The notes beneath the pieces were generated by a model. The model searched no databases. It was given only the letters and a program-made list of their open reading frames with translations, and was not told the DNA's origin. A stretch of 64,000 nucleotides of DNA from Streptomyces sp. S4.7 (lineage in GTDB: Bacteria; Actinomycetota; Actinomycetes; Streptomycetales; Streptomycetaceae): NCBI RefSeq assembly GCF_010384365.1, contig NZ_CP048397.1:682001-746000 (forward strand), given 5' to 3'. Position numbers and translations under genes: made by a program. Shown in pieces: positions 25,742-35,607 of this stretch; positions within the stretch are counted from its first letter, which is position 1, and each line of letters begins with the position of its first letter.

Positions 25742-26212
25742 TCAGGCGGCCCTGTCCACCCGGGCGGGAGCCTTGCCGTTCATCTGCTGTGCCGCGTCCT
25801 GGTCCTGCCCGGCCGGCGCGCGCGTCGAACCGGTGTGGCCCTGGAGCGAGTTGAGGATGGTCATGCCCTGGCCGGCCAGCCCGGCCGCGACCTCGTTGAC
25901 ACCGTCGGTGCCGTTGAGGACGGTGAGGTTGGAGTCCGCCAGACCCTTGGCCGCCGAGTCCACCAGCTCCGGCAACACCTCCACGACCCTGTTGGCCGCC
26001 AGGAGTTCCTCGTTGCCGTCGCGCAGCGAGACCGCCCGCGCGGTGTTCGCGTCGGCCTGCGCCTGCGCGAGGGTCCGCCTGCGGTACGCCTACGCGTCCG
26101 CCGGGCGCCTGACCTCCGTCTCCAGCCGCTGGGCCGCCAGCATGGCCTGCCGCTCCGCCAGCGCCGTCACCGCGCGCACCGTCAGCCGGATGCCCTGCTG
26201 GGTGACGACTGG
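25742..26212 (-). pseudogene. Flotillin/SPFH protein C-terminal remnant with nonsense codon
   Basis: Reading the minus strand, a flotillin-like heptad/Glu-Ala-rich segment (VTALAERQAMLAAQRLETEV, then RRPADA) runs into an in-frame TAG at 26092-26090. It then continues AYRRRTLAQAQADANTARAV and VEVLPELVDSAAKGLADSNL, LNGTDGVNEVAAGL, TILNSLQGHTGS to a stop at 25742. In the family the TAG position is Glu (GAG to TAG). The entire N-terminal SPFH domain and membrane hairpin are missing. Only the last 80 codons have an ATG of their own. Clearly decayed. Confidence 0.8.
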
Positions 26213-26447
26213 GTGTCCTGGACCTGTCGTTTGGAACACGGTCGGTCACCAGCACCCGGACGTTCGTGCCGATCGGCCGGTCGGACCAGGCCGCGTACGC
26301 CTCCGAACCTCCGCGCACGGCCACCAGGACTTCCCCGGGGCCGCCGGGCGGGATCGGGAAAACCAGCGGAAATGCCGTGGTGACCACGGCGACCGCCTCG
26401 ACCACCACGGTGGCCTGCTTCTCGCCGTACCAGAGCGGCTCGTACAT
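26182..26447 (-). pseudogene. NfeD-like protein remnant, frameshifted
   Basis: From ATG 26447 the frame reads a hydrophobic segment (TVVVEAVAVVTTAFPLVFPI) and then GEVLVAVRGGSEAYAAW ... IGTNVRVLVTDRVPN, which resembles the soluble OB-like domain of NfeD proteins that accompany flotillins. Near 26245 a one-base shift is needed to continue as RQVQDTQ and reach the stop at 26182. The adjacent flotillin remnant is in another frame. NfeD and flotillin normally form a neighbouring pair in membrane microdomains; here both are broken. Confidence 0.6.
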
Positions 26448-26498
26448 GTTCGGAATCGGTCCGAGATTGCGGGAGGGGACCGCCGGACGGGCCGGTGA

Positions 26499-27065
26499 TC
26501 AGTAACCGCCGCCGTTGTTGTTCTGGGGCTGGGTGGTGACCTTCTTGCCCTCGGGGTTCATGATGAACCACTTGGCGCCGAAGGCGTTGACGTCCTGACC
26601 GTTGACGTCACCGGCCTTCTTGTCCGCCTCGAACCGGTACAGCGGGCGCCCGTTGTACGTCACCTGCTCGGAGCCGTCGTCGCGCTTCGTCGTGCTGAGC
26701 AGATCGGCCTTGAGGCCCTTGCCCGCGGCCGGCTTCGACTTGACGGTGAACGGCGGCCAGGCCGCGGCGCAGGAGCCGTTGCACATCGACTTGTTCTTGG
26801 TGTCCTTGTCGAACTCGTAGAGCGTCATGCCCTTCTCGTCGACCAGCATCTTGCCGAACTTGCCGTTCTTCACGTCGACGGCGGGCGCGGCCGACGAGGA
26901 CGCGGCCGGGAGCACGTCGGCTTCTTCGCGGCTGGTGACGTCGGTGCCGCTGTCCGTACCGCTGGCGCTGCCGTTGTCGCCACCGCCGTTCGAACACCCG
27001 GCCGCCACGGTGGCGATCAGCAGGGCTGAGGCCAGCCCGGTGACTGTCCCGGTGTGCCGTGTCAT
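26499..27065 (-). CDS. Secreted lipoprotein with COG4315-type repeats
   Basis: 188-residue lipoprotein: signal peptide with lipobox VAAGC (cysteine about 24), a Ser/Asp/Gly linker, then two copies of the secreted repeat seen in COG4315 proteins (MTLYEFDKDTKNKSMCNGSCAAAWPP and TYNGRPLYRFEADKKAGDVN, about residues 80-105 and 140-160). The first contains the CNGSC pair. Streptomyces homologues are annotated only as lipoproteins; an electron-transfer or stress role has been suggested for some, but none can be read from the sequence. ATG 27065 with GAGGAG upstream; the preceding TTG is not needed. Confidence 0.85.
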   Translation of the reverse strand: MTRHTGTVTGLASALLIATVAAGCSNGGGDNGSASGTDSGTDVTSREEADVLPAASSSAAPAVDVKNGKFGKMLVDEKGMTLYEFDKDTKNKSMCNGSCAAAWPPFTVKSKPAAGKGLKADLLSTTKRDDGSEQVTYNGRPLYRFEADKKAGDVNGQDVNAFGAKWFIMNPEGKKVTTQPQNNNGGGY

Positions 27066-27240
27066 CAAGGACTCCTCGGTCGTCGGCCGCCCGCACGGGC
27101 AGCACGCGGCCCGCCCGGTCGGGGCCGCCAGCCCCAGTGCACAGGAGGGCGGGCGGACCGGCCACCTGGGCGGTCCCGTCCGGAGTGCGGTCCGGACGGG
27201 ACCGAGGAGTACGGGGCGTACGGGCGGGGCCGGGCGCCGG

Positions 27241-27837
27241 TCAGACCTCTTCGAAGTAGGCGTCCAGCACCACGTCGAGTTCGGCGGTCCACTCCTTGAG
27301 GCTGCTCCGGGAGGGTGCGTCGACCTCCGACTGGTAGTGGCGGCGGCCGGTCGTGTGCAGTGTGACGGTGAACCGGCGGCCGAACCGGGGGGTCTCGACC
27401 TCCACGGCGCCGATCTCGTCCCAGCCGAACTCCGCCTCCTCCTCGTCCAGCGTGAGCCGGATGCCGGTGCGGCCGGCCGTCATCGAGGCGCGGCGGTCGC
27501 TGACTTCGAAGACCGGCCCCTCGGTGTCCAAGTCCGTGCCGGAGTCGAGGTCCGTGCCGGAGTCGTCGGAGGCGTCCTTCGTGAAGGCGACCGCCTCGTC
27601 CGCCTCGTCCTCGGCCTTCGGGTCGGCCTCGTCTTCGGCCTGCGCGCGAGGCGTCCGCGCCTCTTCGGCCGCTCCGGGTTGCTCTTCGGTCACCTCTTCG
27701 TCGGCGGCCTCCTGAGCGACGTCCTTGGCGGCGTCGTCGGTCTCCTCTGCGAGGCGGGGTGCCATGAGCCCAGGGATGTATCCGGGATCGGTCCCCGCGG
27801 CGGGTACGGGCTGGATTATCGGATCGATGCGCTCCAC
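27241..27837 (-). CDS. Conserved hypothetical acidic protein
   Basis: 198-residue cytoplasmic protein of unknown function. It has a short conserved-looking N-terminus (VERIDPIIQPVPAAGTDPG), a very acidic low-complexity middle rich in Asp/Glu/Ala (about 25-105) and a C-terminal ~85-residue folded part (TGIRLTLDEEEAEFGWDEIG, VETPRFGRRFTVTLHT, SSLKEWTAELDVVLDAYF). That part resembles a PH-like or DUF-type beta-sandwich followed by a helix. The GTG at 27837 is preferred because a CATACT -10-like box lies about 10 bases upstream (near-leaderless); ATG 27765 is the alternative. Confidence 0.65.
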   Translation of the reverse strand: MERIDPIIQPVPAAGTDPGYIPGLMAPRLAEETDDAAKDVAQEAADEEVTEEQPGAAEEARTPRAQAEDEADPKAEDEADEAVAFTKDASDDSGTDLDSGTDLDTEGPVFEVSDRRASMTAGRTGIRLTLDEEEAEFGWDEIGAVEVETPRFGRRFTVTLHTTGRRHYQSEVDAPSRSSLKEWTAELDVVLDAYFEEV

Positions 27838-28368
27838 GGCTGGCAGTATGGCCGATAAACCTGTGCGAGGAACACTCGGTCCACCGACGACCACACAATC
27901 ACCGCGATCCCGGCGAACAAGTCCGCGGCCGGACCGAGTTGCCGGCCACCCCGAAGTCGGCGGAGTGGGGGGACGAAGTACGAGGCAGGCCTCGGCTTCT
28001 GCCCTGGAGGGGCGTCAACCACAACACGGGGACCGGCTATTGGGGCGGGACCGGCGCCCTTGCCTGCCGGTGGCGGGCGCAATGCGAGCCGGTGAATCCC
28101 GCGGTGCCCGTTACGAGTGGTGAGTTCCGTGCCGGCAACCCCGGGCAAAGGCACGCCGATTTGCCAGACATTGGCCTGAAAGCAGGGGCGTAATCGCCTG
28201 GTGTCCCCAATGGTGGCCGATGGGCGGGGGGCGGCGGGGGAAGGCTCCGTCGCGGCCGGTGAACTCGTCGCGGGCGCCGGGCGGTGCCGGGCCGCCGGGA
28301 GGGAATAGTCTCTCCGAGGCCTGGCACACCGCTACCCCAGAGCCGTCCGGAGAGTTGGGAGCGACACC
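27838..28368. other. Non-coding stretch upstream of plsC
   Basis: About 530 bases without a credible gene: codon bias is absent in all frames. The left end carries the promoter of the leftward hypothetical gene. Near the right end a TAGTCT -10-like box (about 28307-28312) precedes the plsC GTG. No riboswitch, repeat or hairpin of note was recognised in the middle. Confidence 0.5.
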
Positions 28369-29085
28369 GTGTTCTACTACGTCCTGAAATACGTCCTGTT
28401 GGGTCCGCTGCTGCGACTTCTTTTCCGGCCGAGGATCCAGGGGCTGGACAATATCCCGGCGGACGGTGCCGCCATTGTCGCGGGAAATCATCTGTCGTTC
28501 TCCGACCACTTCCTGATGCCCGCCATCATCCGGCGGCGCATCACCTTTCTCGCGAAGGCCGAGTACTTCACCGGGCCCGGGGTCAAGGGACGCCTCACCG
28601 CCACGTTCTTCCGCAGCGCCGGTCAGATCCCCGTCGACCGGTCCGGCAAGGAGGCCGGCCGGGCGGCGATCCGGGAGGGGCTCGGGGTGCTCGGCAAGGG
28701 TGAACTGCTCGGGATCTACCCGGAGGGCACGCGCTCGCACGACGGACGGCTCTACAAGGGCAAGGTAGGGGTCGCGGTGATGGCCATCAAGGCGCAGGTG
28801 CCGGTGGTGCCGTGCGCGATGGTCGGCACGTTCGAGATCCAGCCCCCCGGTCAGAAGATCCCGAACATCAAGCAGGTCACGATCCGCTTCGGCGAACCGC
28901 TGGACTTCTCCCGCTACGCGGGGCTGGAGAACGAGAAGGCGGCCGTCCGCGCGGTGACCGACGAGATCATGTACGCGATCCTCGGCCTGTCCGGTCAGGA
29001 GTACGTGGACCGGTACGCCGCCGAGGTGAAGGCCGAGGAGGCGGAGCGCGCGCCGACGAGGAAATTCCCGCGCCTGCGACGCTGA
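28369..29085 (+). CDS. plsC: 1-acyl-sn-glycerol-3-phosphate acyltransferase family protein
   Basis: 238-residue membrane-associated acyltransferase with the four PlsC blocks: NHLSFSDH (NHx4D motif, about 41-46), a basic FFRSAGQIPVDR block, YPEGTRS (about 119) and VPCAMVGTFE. It transfers an acyl chain to lysophosphatidate in phospholipid synthesis, or acts on a related acceptor. An N-terminal hydrophobic helix (FYYVLKYVLLGPLLRLLF) anchors it. GTG start, preceded by GAGAGTTGGGAGCG. A 17-bp terminator hairpin follows. Several such paralogues occur in Streptomyces, so the exact acceptor is uncertain. Confidence 0.88.
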   Translation: MFYYVLKYVLLGPLLRLLFRPRIQGLDNIPADGAAIVAGNHLSFSDHFLMPAIIRRRITFLAKAEYFTGPGVKGRLTATFFRSAGQIPVDRSGKEAGRAAIREGLGVLGKGELLGIYPEGTRSHDGRLYKGKVGVAVMAIKAQVPVVPCAMVGTFEIQPPGQKIPNIKQVTIRFGEPLDFSRYAGLENEKAAVRAVTDEIMYAILGLSGQEYVDRYAAEVKAEEAERAPTRKFPRLRR

Positions 29086-29111
29086 CCTCCGCCGACGTCC
29101 GCCGATGTGAA

Positions 29112-29149
29112 GGAGGGGGCGGCGGCCTTTTCAGGCCGCCGCCCCCTCC
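29112..29149. terminator. Perfect 17-bp bidirectional terminator
   Basis: GGAGGGGGCGGCGGCCT is followed, after a TTTC loop, by its exact complement. It separates the convergent plsC and secreted-peptidase genes and should stop transcription from both sides. Confidence 0.85.
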
Positions 29150-29172
29150 CCGTCACCGGTGCTCCCCCTGCC

Positions 29173-30786
29173 CTACGGCTTGGGCGTGGCGTGCGGCGCG
29201 CACGTCACGTCGCGGCGGTCGAGCTCGCCGCTGAGCAGATACGACTCGACCCGGTCGTTGATGCACGGGCTCGCCACATTGGTGATTCCGTGCGAACCGG
29301 CGTCCCGCTCGGTGATCAGGCGTGAGCCCTTGAAGCGCTTGTGCAGCTCGACGGCGCCCCCGTACGGGGTGGCGGCGTCGCGCTCGGACTGCGCGATCAG
29401 TACGGGCGGCAGGCCCCGGCCCGTCTTGACCTCGACCGGTGTCTGCTGCTCCACGCCCCAGGTGGCGCAGGGCAGGTTCATCCAGGCGTTGGCCCAGGTG
29501 AGGAACGGGTGGTCGCGGTGGAGCCGGGTGTTGTCCCGGTCCCAGGTGCGCCAGCTCGTGGGCCACTTGGCGTCGGCGCACTCGACCGCGGTGTAGACGG
29601 CGTTGCTGTTCTCCGCGCGCGCGTTGCCGACCGTGTCGGACAGGTCGGGTGCGGCGGCGTCGACGAGCGCCTGGGTGTCTCCGGCCAGGTACTTGCTCCA
29701 GGTGTCGGCGACCGGCACCCAGCTGGAGTCGTAGTACGGAGCGCTCTGGAACAGACCGATGAGTTCGGCCGGTCCCACGACGCCGCCGATCGGGTCCTTC
29801 TCGGCGGTGGCGCGGAGCTTGTCCCACTGCTTCTCGACCTTGGCGACGGTGTCGCCGATGTGGAACGCCGCGTCGTTCTCGGCGACCCACTTCTTCCAGT
29901 CGTCGAAGCGCTTCTCGAAGGCGACGTCCTGGTCCAGGTTGGCCTGGTACCAGATCTTCTCCTTCGACGGGTTGACCACGCTGTCCAGCACCATGCGTCG
30001 CACATGGGACGGGAAGAGCGTGCCGTAGACGGCGCCCAGGTAGGTGCCGTAGGAGACGCCGACGTAGTTGAGCTTCCTGTCGCCGAGCGCGGCCCGCAGG
30101 ACGTCCAGGTCACGCGCGGTGTTGGGCGTCGTCATGTGCGGCAGCATCCAGCCGCTGCGCTCCTTGCAGCCGTCCGCGTACTCGGCGGCGAGCTTGCGCT
30201 GGGCGCGCTTGTCGGCCTCACTGCCGGGGACGGGGTCGGCCTTGGGAGCCTTGACGAACTCCTGCGGGTCGACGCACGAGATGGGCGTCGAGCGGCCCAC
30301 ACCGCGCGGGTCGAAGCCGACGAAGTCGTAGGCCTTCGCGGCGTCCGCCCAGATGGCGTTCTTGGTGACGACACGGCGCGGGAACGCCATTCCGGAACCG
30401 CCGGGGCCACCGGGGTTGTAGACGAGGGAGCCCTGACGCTCACTCGCGCCGCCCGTGTTGCCTATCCGGTCGACGGCTATCTTGATCTGCTTGCCGTTCG
30501 GACGGGCGTAGTCGAGCGGAACGCTCACGTAGCCGCACTGGATCGGCTTCTCCAGGGCCCAGTCGGCCGGGCAGTCCGCCCAGTCGATGCCCTTCCTCGC
30601 GGCCCGCTCGGCGGCGACCTCGGCGCCGTGTGCCTGAGCGCTCCGGGTCTTCTGCTCCGCGCTCCGCGCCTGCGAGCCGTCGGCCGCGCGGCCGACGGCG
30701 CTCGCCGACGAGGCGGCGAGCGTGGTCGCTATGAGCGTGCCCGCGAGCAGAGTGCCTGCCGAGCCGAGTAGTGCTGTGCGTCTCAA
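29173..30786 (-). CDS. Secreted tripeptidyl aminopeptidase-like alpha/beta hydrolase
   Basis: 537-residue exported serine hydrolase of the SlpD/SlpE/Tap type (peptidase family S33). It has an N-terminal signal peptide (RRTALLGSAGTLLAGTLIAT, cleavage near SASA), the nucleophile in GVSYGTYLG, the C-terminal TAP-like domain with aspartate in ERDAATPYGG and histidine in DAGSHGIT, and several cysteines likely paired outside the cell. It cleaves short peptides from N-termini, feeding extracellular peptide use. The TTG at 30786 is preferred over upstream starts because GGGGGAGG lies 7 bases before it and the signal peptide starts there. Confidence 0.9.
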   Translation of the reverse strand: MRRTALLGSAGTLLAGTLIATTLAASSASAVGRAADGSQARSAEQKTRSAQAHGAEVAAERAARKGIDWADCPADWALEKPIQCGYVSVPLDYARPNGKQIKIAVDRIGNTGGASERQGSLVYNPGGPGGSGMAFPRRVVTKNAIWADAAKAYDFVGFDPRGVGRSTPISCVDPQEFVKAPKADPVPGSEADKRAQRKLAAEYADGCKERSGWMLPHMTTPNTARDLDVLRAALGDRKLNYVGVSYGTYLGAVYGTLFPSHVRRMVLDSVVNPSKEKIWYQANLDQDVAFEKRFDDWKKWVAENDAAFHIGDTVAKVEKQWDKLRATAEKDPIGGVVGPAELIGLFQSAPYYDSSWVPVADTWSKYLAGDTQALVDAAAPDLSDTVGNARAENSNAVYTAVECADAKWPTSWRTWDRDNTRLHRDHPFLTWANAWMNLPCATWGVEQQTPVEVKTGRGLPPVLIAQSERDAATPYGGAVELHKRFKGSRLITERDAGSHGITNVASPCINDRVESYLLSGELDRRDVTCAPHATPKP

Positions 30787-30931
30787 GTGGTACCTCCCCC
30801 TGTGTGGCGCGCCGCGCGCTGCGGCGCTGTTCGTAGGGATACCGAGGGGATCCTTCCGTCTCCGGGCAGGTCGGGGCCAGGTCATGGCGCTGATTCTTTG
30901 CCGAACCGATAGCCGGTGAACCCGGTTCCGC

Positions 30932-31705
30932 TCAGCGGTACATGTCCGCCAGGGCGTCGTCCAGGACCTGTCGCAGCGCTCGGGCGTCCGGCGCGAGGGC
31001 GGTCACCAGTGCGCCGGGACCGCTGAGCGCGGTGAGTACGGCGGTGTCGCCGAGCAGCCGGGGCGCCACCGGCTTCCCCTCGAACTCCGGTGCCACCATC
31101 AGGAGTTGGCCGACGGCGCGGTGGCCGCCGATGACCGCGCCACCGTCCCAGCCACCAGGGGCGCCGGGCCCGAGGGCAAGTTGCTGGTCCAGCAGCGGGC
31201 GGCCCGTGTGGTGCACGGTGAGCCGGGAGGTGAAGGTGCCGGGTGCCTCCCCGTGGCGGCCGAGGATCAACTCCTCGCGCAGCACCAGCCGGGCGGCGGG
31301 GCCGAGTTCGACACGGGTGCGCGTGCGCAGGTCACTGCCGGTGACGGAGATGAGCTGCTCGGGCAGCCAGTGCAGTACGGCGCCCGCGCCGACCGTCAGA
31401 CGTACGTCGTAGCCGGCGTGGTCGGCGGGCTCGTCACCGGCGCGGTGGCCGGGCAGCGCGATCATGGCCGCCGCCGCGTCCACGGTGAGGGCTGCCCCGT
31501 CGCGTACCACCGCCTCCAGGGCGAGCCGGTCACCGCCGAGGGGTGCGCTCATCGCGCCGACGACGGTGACGCGCACGTGGGCGGAACCGGTGGCCGCCCG
31601 CGTACGGCGCAGTGCCAGCGGGCCGGCGCTCTCCAGCACCGGCAGGGCGGTGCCGCCGCGCCCGTCCGGCGCGGCGGTGATCCGGGCGGTCGCGTGGACG
31701 CTCAT
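30932..31705 (-). CDS. ureD: Urease accessory protein UreD
   Basis: 257-residue UreD/UreH chaperone that binds apo-urease and helps UreF/UreG insert nickel. Recognisable segments: [35 protein letters not shown] and [16 protein letters not shown]. It is the last gene of ureABCFGD; its ATG overlaps the ureG stop (ATGA at 31702-31705). Less conserved than the other accessory proteins, as usual for this family. Confidence 0.92.
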   Translation of the reverse strand: MSVHATARITAAPDGRGGTALPVLESAGPLALRRTRAATGSAHVRVTVVGAMSAPLGGDRLALEAVVRDGAALTVDAAAAMIALPGHRAGDEPADHAGYDVRLTVGAGAVLHWLPEQLISVTGSDLRTRTRVELGPAARLVLREELILGRHGEAPGTFTSRLTVHHTGRPLLDQQLALGPGAPGGWDGGAVIGGHRAVGQLLMVAPEFEGKPVAPRLLGDTAVLTALSGPGALVTALAPDARALRQVLDDALADMYR

Positions 31706-32397
31706 GCGGTCCAGGCGGTGAATCGCGCGCGTACCCAGTCGGCCACCGGGGCCACCCCGTCGGGGCCGGTGAGGGAGGTGAACAGGACGGGCAGTTCGCC
31801 GCGCTGCTCCTTGGCGTCGGACGCCATGCGCCCGAGGTCCGAGCCGACGTACGGCGCGAGGTCGGTCTTGTTGATCACCAGCAGGTCCGAGGTGGTGACG
31901 CCGGGGCCGCCCTTGCGGGGGATGTCGTCGCCGCCGGCGACGTCGATGACGAAGATCTGCGCGTCCACCAGGCCCTTGGAGAAGGTGGCGGTGAGATTGT
32001 CCCCACCGGACTCGACCAGGATCAGATCGAGCGGTCCGACGGAGTCCTCCAGGTCTTCGACGGCTTCGAGGTTGGCGGAGATGTCGTCGCGGATCGCGGT
32101 GTGCGGGCAGGCCCCGGTCTCGACGGCCTGGATCCGCTCGGCGGGCAGCACGGCGTTGCGCAGCAGGAACGCCGCGTCCTCCCGGGTGTAGATGTCGTTG
32201 GTGACGACGGCGATGGACAACTGGTCGCGCAGGGCGCGGCAGAGGGCCGCGACGGTCGCGGTCTTGCCGGAGCCGACGGGCCCGCCGAGGCCGATGCGCA
32301 GGGCCCGCCGCGTGCCGTCGGGGCGCGCGGCTCCCGCGCCGTGGCCGTGCGGGTCGAGATACGGGTCGGTGTACGGGTCGGCGTGGTCGAGGTGCAC
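31702..32397 (-). CDS. ureG: Urease accessory GTPase UreG
   Basis: 231-residue SIMIBI-class GTPase with P-loop GGPVGSGKT (about 38), [11 protein letters not shown], the metal-site motif [11 protein letters not shown] (Cys-Pro-His, nickel ligand) and [11 protein letters not shown] (guanine specificity). It hydrolyses GTP to drive nickel delivery to the UreC active site with UreF and UreD. A His/Asp-rich N-terminal tail ([19 protein letters not shown]) may store nickel, replacing UreE, which is absent from this operon. GTG start, 57 bases after ureF. Confidence 0.96.
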   Translation of the reverse strand: MHLDHADPYTDPYLDPHGHGAGAARPDGTRRALRIGLGGPVGSGKTATVAALCRALRDQLSIAVVTNDIYTREDAAFLLRNAVLPAERIQAVETGACPHTAIRDDISANLEAVEDLEDSVGPLDLILVESGGDNLTATFSKGLVDAQIFVIDVAGGDDIPRKGGPGVTTSDLLVINKTDLAPYVGSDLGRMASDAKEQRGELPVLFTSLTGPDGVAPVADWVRARFTAWTA

Positions 32398-32454
32398 GGT
32401 GCGGCTCCTTCGTGGTCGTGCGGGCGTGCGGACGGACAGGCGGGTGACCGGGTG

Positions 32455-33129
32455 TTACGAGGCGAAGAGGCGCACCGCCCAGGCCGCGTGAGCCTCGGCG
32501 GTGATGTCGAGCAGTGGCGCCGACGCGGCGGGCAGGGCGCCGGGGCCCTTGCGTACGGCGCGGTGCGCGGTGGCGACGGCGTGCAGTGCGGTGGCGTCGA
32601 TGTCGGGTGCCAGCCGGGCCAGGACGGCGGTCGCGTCGAAGGGGTCCAGGCTGAGCAGCCGTACGGCGGCGGTGGCCGGGCCGCTGACCGTCTCGTACAG
32701 GACGCAGTGCGCGGCGTCCTCGGGTCCGAGGCCGGCCGAGCGTGCGGCGAGGCCGAGGACGATCGGCTGGTGGGCCCCGCGCGGGCGTGCCGCCGCCAGC
32801 GCGTCGAGTTCGGGGCCGGGCCAGGTGGCGCGTGCGGCGCGCATCATCTGGCGGCCGAGTCTGCGGGCGGTGGCGCGCAGGGCGGGTGAGGGGGTGCGTG
32901 CGTCGGCGGCCTCGTCGAGCGCGAGGGGGTCGACGCCGAGTACCGCCGCCGCGGCGAGCGCGGCGGCGGTGAGGCCGGTGGTGTGGAGCCGGCCCCGGCA
33001 GAAGGACGCGAGGTCGCGGGCGTCGGTGAGCCGCCCCGCGCGGACGGCCGCCTCGGCGCCGCCCGAGTGGGCGTGGCCGCCGGCCGGAAACCGGCCGTCG
33101 GCGAGGACGAGCAATGCGGCGCGGCTCAT
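32455..33129 (-). CDS. ureF: Urease accessory protein UreF
   Basis: 224-residue all-helical UreF that couples UreG GTP hydrolysis to nickel insertion in urease. Typical segments: LLVLADGRFPAGGHAHSGG at the N-terminus and GAHQPIVLGLAARSAGL (about 120). Ala-rich helices dominate. The ATG overlaps the stop of ureC (ATGA at 33129), so it is translationally coupled to the structural subunit. Confidence 0.93.
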   Translation of the reverse strand: MSRAALLVLADGRFPAGGHAHSGGAEAAVRAGRLTDARDLASFCRGRLHTTGLTAAALAAAAVLGVDPLALDEAADARTPSPALRATARRLGRQMMRAARATWPGPELDALAAARPRGAHQPIVLGLAARSAGLGPEDAAHCVLYETVSGPATAAVRLLSLDPFDATAVLARLAPDIDATALHAVATAHRAVRKGPGALPAASAPLLDITAEAHAAWAVRLFAS

Positions 33130-34850
33130 CAGAAGAGGAAGTAGCGCTGCGCCAGGGGCAGTTCGGCGGCGGGTGCGGGTTCGACCACATCGCCGTCGAT
33201 CGTCACCGTGAAGGTGTCGGGGTCGACCTGGACCCGTGGCAGGGCGTCGTTCTGCCGCATGTCGGCCTTGCCGACGGAGCGGGTGTTCCCGATGGGCACG
33301 AAGCGTTTGCCGAGGCCGAGGCGTTCGGGCAGGGCGTCCTCGATGGCCTCCTGTGCGACGAAGTTGACGGAGTTGGCCGCCGGGGCCGTGCCGGTCGCGC
33401 CGAACATGGGCCGGGGCATGACGGGTTGCGGGGTGGGGATGGAGGCGTTGGCGTCGCCCATCTGCGCGTACGCGATCTGGCCGCCCTTGATGACCAGTTG
33501 GGGTTTCACGCCGAAGAACGCCGGGTCCCACAGCACGAGATCGGCGAGCTTGCCGGTCTCGACGGAGCCGATCTCGTGGTCGAGGCCCTGTGCCACGGCC
33601 GGGTTGACGGTGTATTTGGCGACGTAGCGGCGGACCCGGTGGTTGTCGGCCCGGCCGTCGCCGGGCAGTGCGCCCCGGCGTTTCTTCATCACGTGCGCGG
33701 TCTGCCAGGTCCGCAGGACGACCTCGCCGATGCGGCCCATGGCCTGTGAGTCGGAGGAGATGATCGAGATCGCTCCGAGGTCGTGCAGGATGTCCTCGGC
33801 CGCGATGGTGGACGGTCTGATCCGTGACTCGGCGAACGCCAGGTCCTCGGGGACGGCGGGGTTGAGGTGGTGACAGACCATCAGCATGTCGAGGTGTTCG
33901 TCGATGGTGTTGACGGTGTGCGGCCGCGTCGGGTTGGTCGAGCTGGGCAGGACGTACGGCTCGGAGACCACGGTGATGATGTCGGGGGCGTGACCGCCGC
34001 CCGCGCCCTCCGAGTGGTACGCGTGCAGGGTCCGCCCGGCGACGGCGGCGAGTGTGTCGGCGACGAATCCGGCCTCGTTGAGCGTGTCGGTGTGGATGGC
34101 GAGCTGTACGCCGGTCTCCTCGCAGACGCGGAGGCAGGCGTCGATGACGGCCGGGGTCGCCCCCCAGTCCTCGTGGATCTTGAACCCGAGGGCGCCGCCC
34201 CGCAGTTGGGAGTACATGGCGTCGCGCGACATCGTGTTGCCCTTGCCGAGCAGCCCGATGTTGACGGGGGCCGACTCCAGGGCGGCGAACATCCGTGCCA
34301 GGTGCCAGGGGCCCGGGGTGACGGTCGTCGCCTTCGTTCCCTCGGCGGGTCCCGTACCGCCGCCGACGAGTGTGGTGATGCCGGAGGAGAGCGCCTGGTC
34401 GACGAGGGTCGGGGAGATGAAGTGGACGTGGGCGTCGACGGCTCCGGCGGTGAGGATCTTCCCGTTGCCCGCGATGATCTCGGTCTCGGGTCCGATGACG
34501 AGATCGGGGTGGACGCCGTCCATGGTGTCCGGGTTGCCGGCCTTGCCGATGCCGGTGATACGGCCGTCCCGGATGCCGATGTCGGCCTTGACGATGCCCC
34601 AGTGGTCGATGATCACGGCGCCGGTGAGCACCGTGTCCGGGGCGCCCTCGGCCCGCGTCGTACGCGACTGGCCCATCGACTCGCGGATCACCTTGCCGCC
34701 GCCGAACACCGCCTCGTCCCCGGCGAGTCCGGGGCCGCCGGAGCGGTCCTCCTCGATCTCGACCAGGAGGTCGGTGTCGGCGAGCCGGATCCGGTCGCCG
34801 GTGGTGGGGCCGAAGAGGTCGGCGTAGACGGCTCTGCTCAGCTCAGGCAT
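33129..34850 (-). CDS. ureC: Urease alpha subunit
   Basis: 573-residue catalytic subunit that hydrolyses urea to ammonia and carbamate. The active-site residues are all present: HVHFISP (two nickel histidines), [10 protein letters not shown] with the carbamylated lysine, [24 protein letters not shown], the mobile-flap MVCHHLNP with cysteine and catalytic histidine, and the aspartate near [11 protein letters not shown]. It begins [19 protein letters not shown], the standard N-terminus. The start overlaps the end of ureB by 8 bases and the stop overlaps ureF, so the operon is tightly coupled. Confidence 0.97.
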   Translation of the reverse strand: MPELSRAVYADLFGPTTGDRIRLADTDLLVEIEEDRSGGPGLAGDEAVFGGGKVIRESMGQSRTTRAEGAPDTVLTGAVIIDHWGIVKADIGIRDGRITGIGKAGNPDTMDGVHPDLVIGPETEIIAGNGKILTAGAVDAHVHFISPTLVDQALSSGITTLVGGGTGPAEGTKATTVTPGPWHLARMFAALESAPVNIGLLGKGNTMSRDAMYSQLRGGALGFKIHEDWGATPAVIDACLRVCEETGVQLAIHTDTLNEAGFVADTLAAVAGRTLHAYHSEGAGGGHAPDIITVVSEPYVLPSSTNPTRPHTVNTIDEHLDMLMVCHHLNPAVPEDLAFAESRIRPSTIAAEDILHDLGAISIISSDSQAMGRIGEVVLRTWQTAHVMKKRRGALPGDGRADNHRVRRYVAKYTVNPAVAQGLDHEIGSVETGKLADLVLWDPAFFGVKPQLVIKGGQIAYAQMGDANASIPTPQPVMPRPMFGATGTAPAANSVNFVAQEAIEDALPERLGLGKRFVPIGNTRSVGKADMRQNDALPRVQVDPDTFTVTIDGDVVEPAPAAELPLAQRYFLF

Positions 34851-35154
34851 CGAGGGGGCCTCCACTCTCGCCGCGCAGGCCCGGTACGACGCGGTGCCCG
34901 GCGAGCGGGACGAGTTCGACGTCGACGGGGATGCCGGGCTCGAACCGTACGGACGTGCCGGCGGCCACGTTCAGGCGCAGGCCGTGCGCGGCGGTGCGGT
35001 CGAAGCGCAGGCCGGGGTTGGTCTCGGCGAAGTGGTAGTGGGAGCCGATCTGGACGGGCCGGTCGGCGGCGTTGAGCACGGTGAGGCGGGTGACGGGGCG
35101 GCCCTCGTTGAGAGGAACAGCGTCGTCGGCGTGGAGGATCTCTCCGGGAATCAT
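34843..35154 (-). CDS. ureB: Urease beta subunit
   Basis: 103-residue beta subunit with the family start [11 protein letters not shown], the central [19 protein letters not shown] and the [14 protein letters not shown] core. It is structural, forming the (alpha beta gamma)3 urease with UreA and UreC. The gene lies 15 bases after ureA and overlaps ureC by 8 bases. Confidence 0.96.
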   Translation of the reverse strand: MIPGEILHADDAVPLNEGRPVTRLTVLNAADRPVQIGSHYHFAETNPGLRFDRTAAHGLRLNVAAGTSVRFEPGIPVDVELVPLAGHRVVPGLRGESGGPLDA

Positions 35155-35169
35155 GGCGGCGCTCCCCCG

Positions 35170-35472
35170 TCAGACGATCGGGTCGTGGACGGTGACGAGC
35201 TTGGTTCCGTCGGGGAAGGTGGCCTCCACCTGCACGTCGTGGATCATCTCGGGGATGCCCTCCATGACGTCGTCACGGGTGAGCACCTTGCGTCCGGACG
35301 CCATGAGTTCGGCGACGGTACGGCCTTCCCTGGCGCCTTCGAGGAGGTGCGAGGTGATCAGGGCGACCGCCTCGGGGTGGTTGAGACGCAGCCCGCGCGC
35401 CAGCCGCCTGGTGGCCACGTCGGCGGCCACATGAATGAGCAGACGTTCCTGCTCGTGCGGGGTCAACTGCAC
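35170..35472 (-). CDS. ureA: Urease gamma subunit
   Basis: 100-residue gamma subunit, first gene of the operon. It begins [19 protein letters not shown] and contains [20 protein letters not shown] and the C-terminal [15 protein letters not shown], all family hallmarks. A GAGGTGG ribosome-binding sequence precedes the ATG. The region upstream (35473-35607) holds the promoter; no clear NtcA/GlnR-type site was recognised by eye. Confidence 0.96.
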   Translation of the reverse strand: MQLTPHEQERLLIHVAADVATRRLARGLRLNHPEAVALITSHLLEGAREGRTVAELMASGRKVLTRDDVMEGIPEMIHDVQVEATFPDGTKLVTVHDPIV

Positions 35473-35607
35473 GTTTCCACCTCACTGTTGCGGCCCGGTC
35501 CGGCGTGGAGCCTGTTGTTCACCCGCACCGATTCAACACTCTGTTGAACGCGAAACGGGGTCACACGGACAGACATCGCACGTTACGGCGGAAGTTTTTC
35601 CGGCAGG

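Noticed and set aside
27895..28368. Small genes in the gap before plsC
   Set aside because: Candidate frames lack GC3 bias, plausible starts and recognisable sequence.
29341..30771. A 476-codon plus-strand frame over the secreted peptidase
   Set aside because: Repetitive Gly/Val/Arg composition, no domain; the minus strand encodes a full S33 hydrolase with signal peptide.
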